Positions 14,005 through 14,284 of a stretch of DNA of 14,284 nt are shown here, in pieces (the first letter of the stretch is position 1; each line of letters opens with the position of its first letter). Under the pieces are notes generated by a model that made no database searches, had not been told where the DNA came from, and was given only the letters and a program-made list of their open reading frames with translations. The translations under genes were made by a program, and so were the position numbers. The stretch comes from an uncultured Bacilli bacterium (GTDB lineage: Bacteria; Bacillota_I; Bacilli_A; ML615J-28; CAG-698), in NCBI GenBank assembly GCA_947624315.1, contig CANQJU010000010.1, forward strand, positions 1-14,284, given 5' to 3'.

Positions 14005-14035
14005 ATACAATTAATCTAAAAAATAAACAATTTTG

Positions 14036-14064
14036 TTGATAAATTAAATTAAAGTGCGTATAAT
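14036..14064 (+). promoter_or_regulatory. Sigma-A type promoter of the aquaporin gene
   Basis: TTGATA at 14036-14041 (one mismatch to TTGACA) and a perfect TATAAT at 14059-14064 are separated by exactly 17 bases. The region upstream of the -35 is AT-rich with A and T runs, which could favour alpha C-terminal domain contact. Transcription should start near 14071, giving a leader of about 50 nt. It lies between the terminator and a new gene, as expected for an independent unit. Confidence 0.85.
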
Positions 14065-14068
14065 TATG

Positions 14069-14102
14069 TTGGTAATATATAATAAATTGGTAATAGTTAC
14101 CA
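14069..14102 (+). promoter_or_regulatory. Candidate operator: direct and inverted repeats at the transcription start
   Basis: TTGGTAATA occurs at 14069-14077 and again, identically, at 14087-14095. The second copy also forms a perfect inverted repeat TGGTAA-TAG-TTACCA at 14088-14102. The first copy sits at the predicted transcription start and the palindrome ends 20 nt before the aquaporin ATG. The arrangement fits binding of a dimeric repressor to DNA; as RNA the palindrome could form only a small 6-bp hairpin with a 3-base loop. The repeats are visible in the sequence; the regulator is unknown. Confidence 0.5.
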
Positions 14103-14121
14103 TGAAAAAAAGGAGAGAAAG

Positions 14122-14284
14122 ATGAGTAATTTAAAAAAATGTCTTGCTGAATGTATTGGTTCAGCTGTCTTAGTTATTTTTGGATGTGGTGTTGCTGTTG
14201 CCGTTGGCTGTGGAAATGGCGGAGAAATTCTTGCTACTTCATTAGCTTTCGGACTAGTTATTGTTGCTATGGCATATTCTATTG
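14122..14284 (+). CDS. MIP-family aquaporin / glycerol facilitator, 3'-truncated by window edge
   Basis: The first 54 residues of a major intrinsic protein family channel, which would allow water or small neutral solutes such as glycerol to cross the cytoplasmic membrane. The N-terminus reads MSNLKKCLAECIGSAVLVIFGCG; the Glu in the first helix (Glu10, AE-x-IG) is a family hallmark. GEILATSLAFGLVIVAMAYSI fits the second helix, just before the first NPA box, which is beyond the window. Four cysteines (7, 11, 22, 30) is rather many. AAAGGAG at 14109-14115 gives good spacing to the ATG. Whether it is of the water (AqpZ) or glycerol (GlpF) type cannot be told from this part; the GEILATSLAFGL stretch recalls the AqpZ side. 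It has its own promoter. Confidence 0.85.
   Translation, partial: MSNLKKCLAECIGSAVLVIFGCGVAVAVGCGNGGEILATSLAFGLVIVAMAYSI

Noticed and set aside
14102..14121. ATG at 14102 as start of the aquaporin gene
   Set aside because: It is out of frame and ends at a TGA a few codons later; it also precedes the AAAGGAG site.
1..14284. UGA read as tryptophan (Mycoplasma/Spiroplasma code)
   Set aside because: Tryptophans are TGG throughout, and adk and map end in TGA at the expected family lengths.
1..14284. Mobile elements, CRISPR arrays, tRNA or rRNA genes, defence systems
   Set aside because: Nearly every base lies in a recognised housekeeping gene or a spacer of at most 45 nt. The only larger gap (13967-14121) is explained by a terminator and a promoter region.

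Overview
The window is a nearly complete S10-spc-alpha ribosomal protein supercluster from a low-GC Gram-positive bacterium. The DNA is AT-rich, and almost every gene has a strong AGGAGG-type ribosome binding site. The gene order is that of Bacillota: there is no rpsD in the alpha part, and adk, map and infA sit between secY and rpmJ. The L3, S5, L18 and IF-1 proteins closely resemble their Bacillus counterparts. Tryptophan is read from TGG, and TGA ends adk and map, so the code is standard and not the Mycoplasma/Spiroplasma code. A member of Bacilli in the broad sense (for example an Erysipelotrichales-like or related AT-rich lineage) fits, but I cannot name a genus.

Layout, all on the + strand. 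Positions 1-4607 hold the S10 part: rplC (5' end cut by the window edge), rplD, rplW, rplB, rpsS, rplV, rpsC, rplP, rpmC and rpsQ. Positions 4623-9890 hold the spc part: rplN, rplX, rplE, rpsZ (zinc-type S14), rpsH, rplF, rplR, rpsE, rpmD, rplO and secY. Positions 9899-13966 hold adk, map, infA, rpmJ, rpsM, rpsK, rpoA and rplQ. Gaps are 1-45 nt, or the genes overlap. I see no convincing terminator or promoter inside the cluster, so it is probably one long transcript started upstream of the window. It ends at a clear intrinsic terminator at 13978-14004.

After the terminator a new unit begins. A near-consensus sigma-A promoter (14036-14064) is followed by repeated operator-like elements (14069-14102), a ribosome binding site, and the first 54 codons of an aquaporin/glycerol-facilitator family gene that runs off the window.

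The genes together build both ribosomal subunits and add SecY (protein export), adenylate kinase, methionine aminopeptidase, IF-1 and the RNA polymerase alpha subunit. The region is core genome. I found no mobile element, CRISPR array, RNA gene or undescribed system. The points most worth a second look are the stop codons fused into Shine-Dalgarno sequences, the acidic C-terminal tail on RpoA, the repeat-rich control region of the aquaporin gene, the N-terminal extensions of L29 and S5, and a hairpin next to the rpmJ ribosome binding site.
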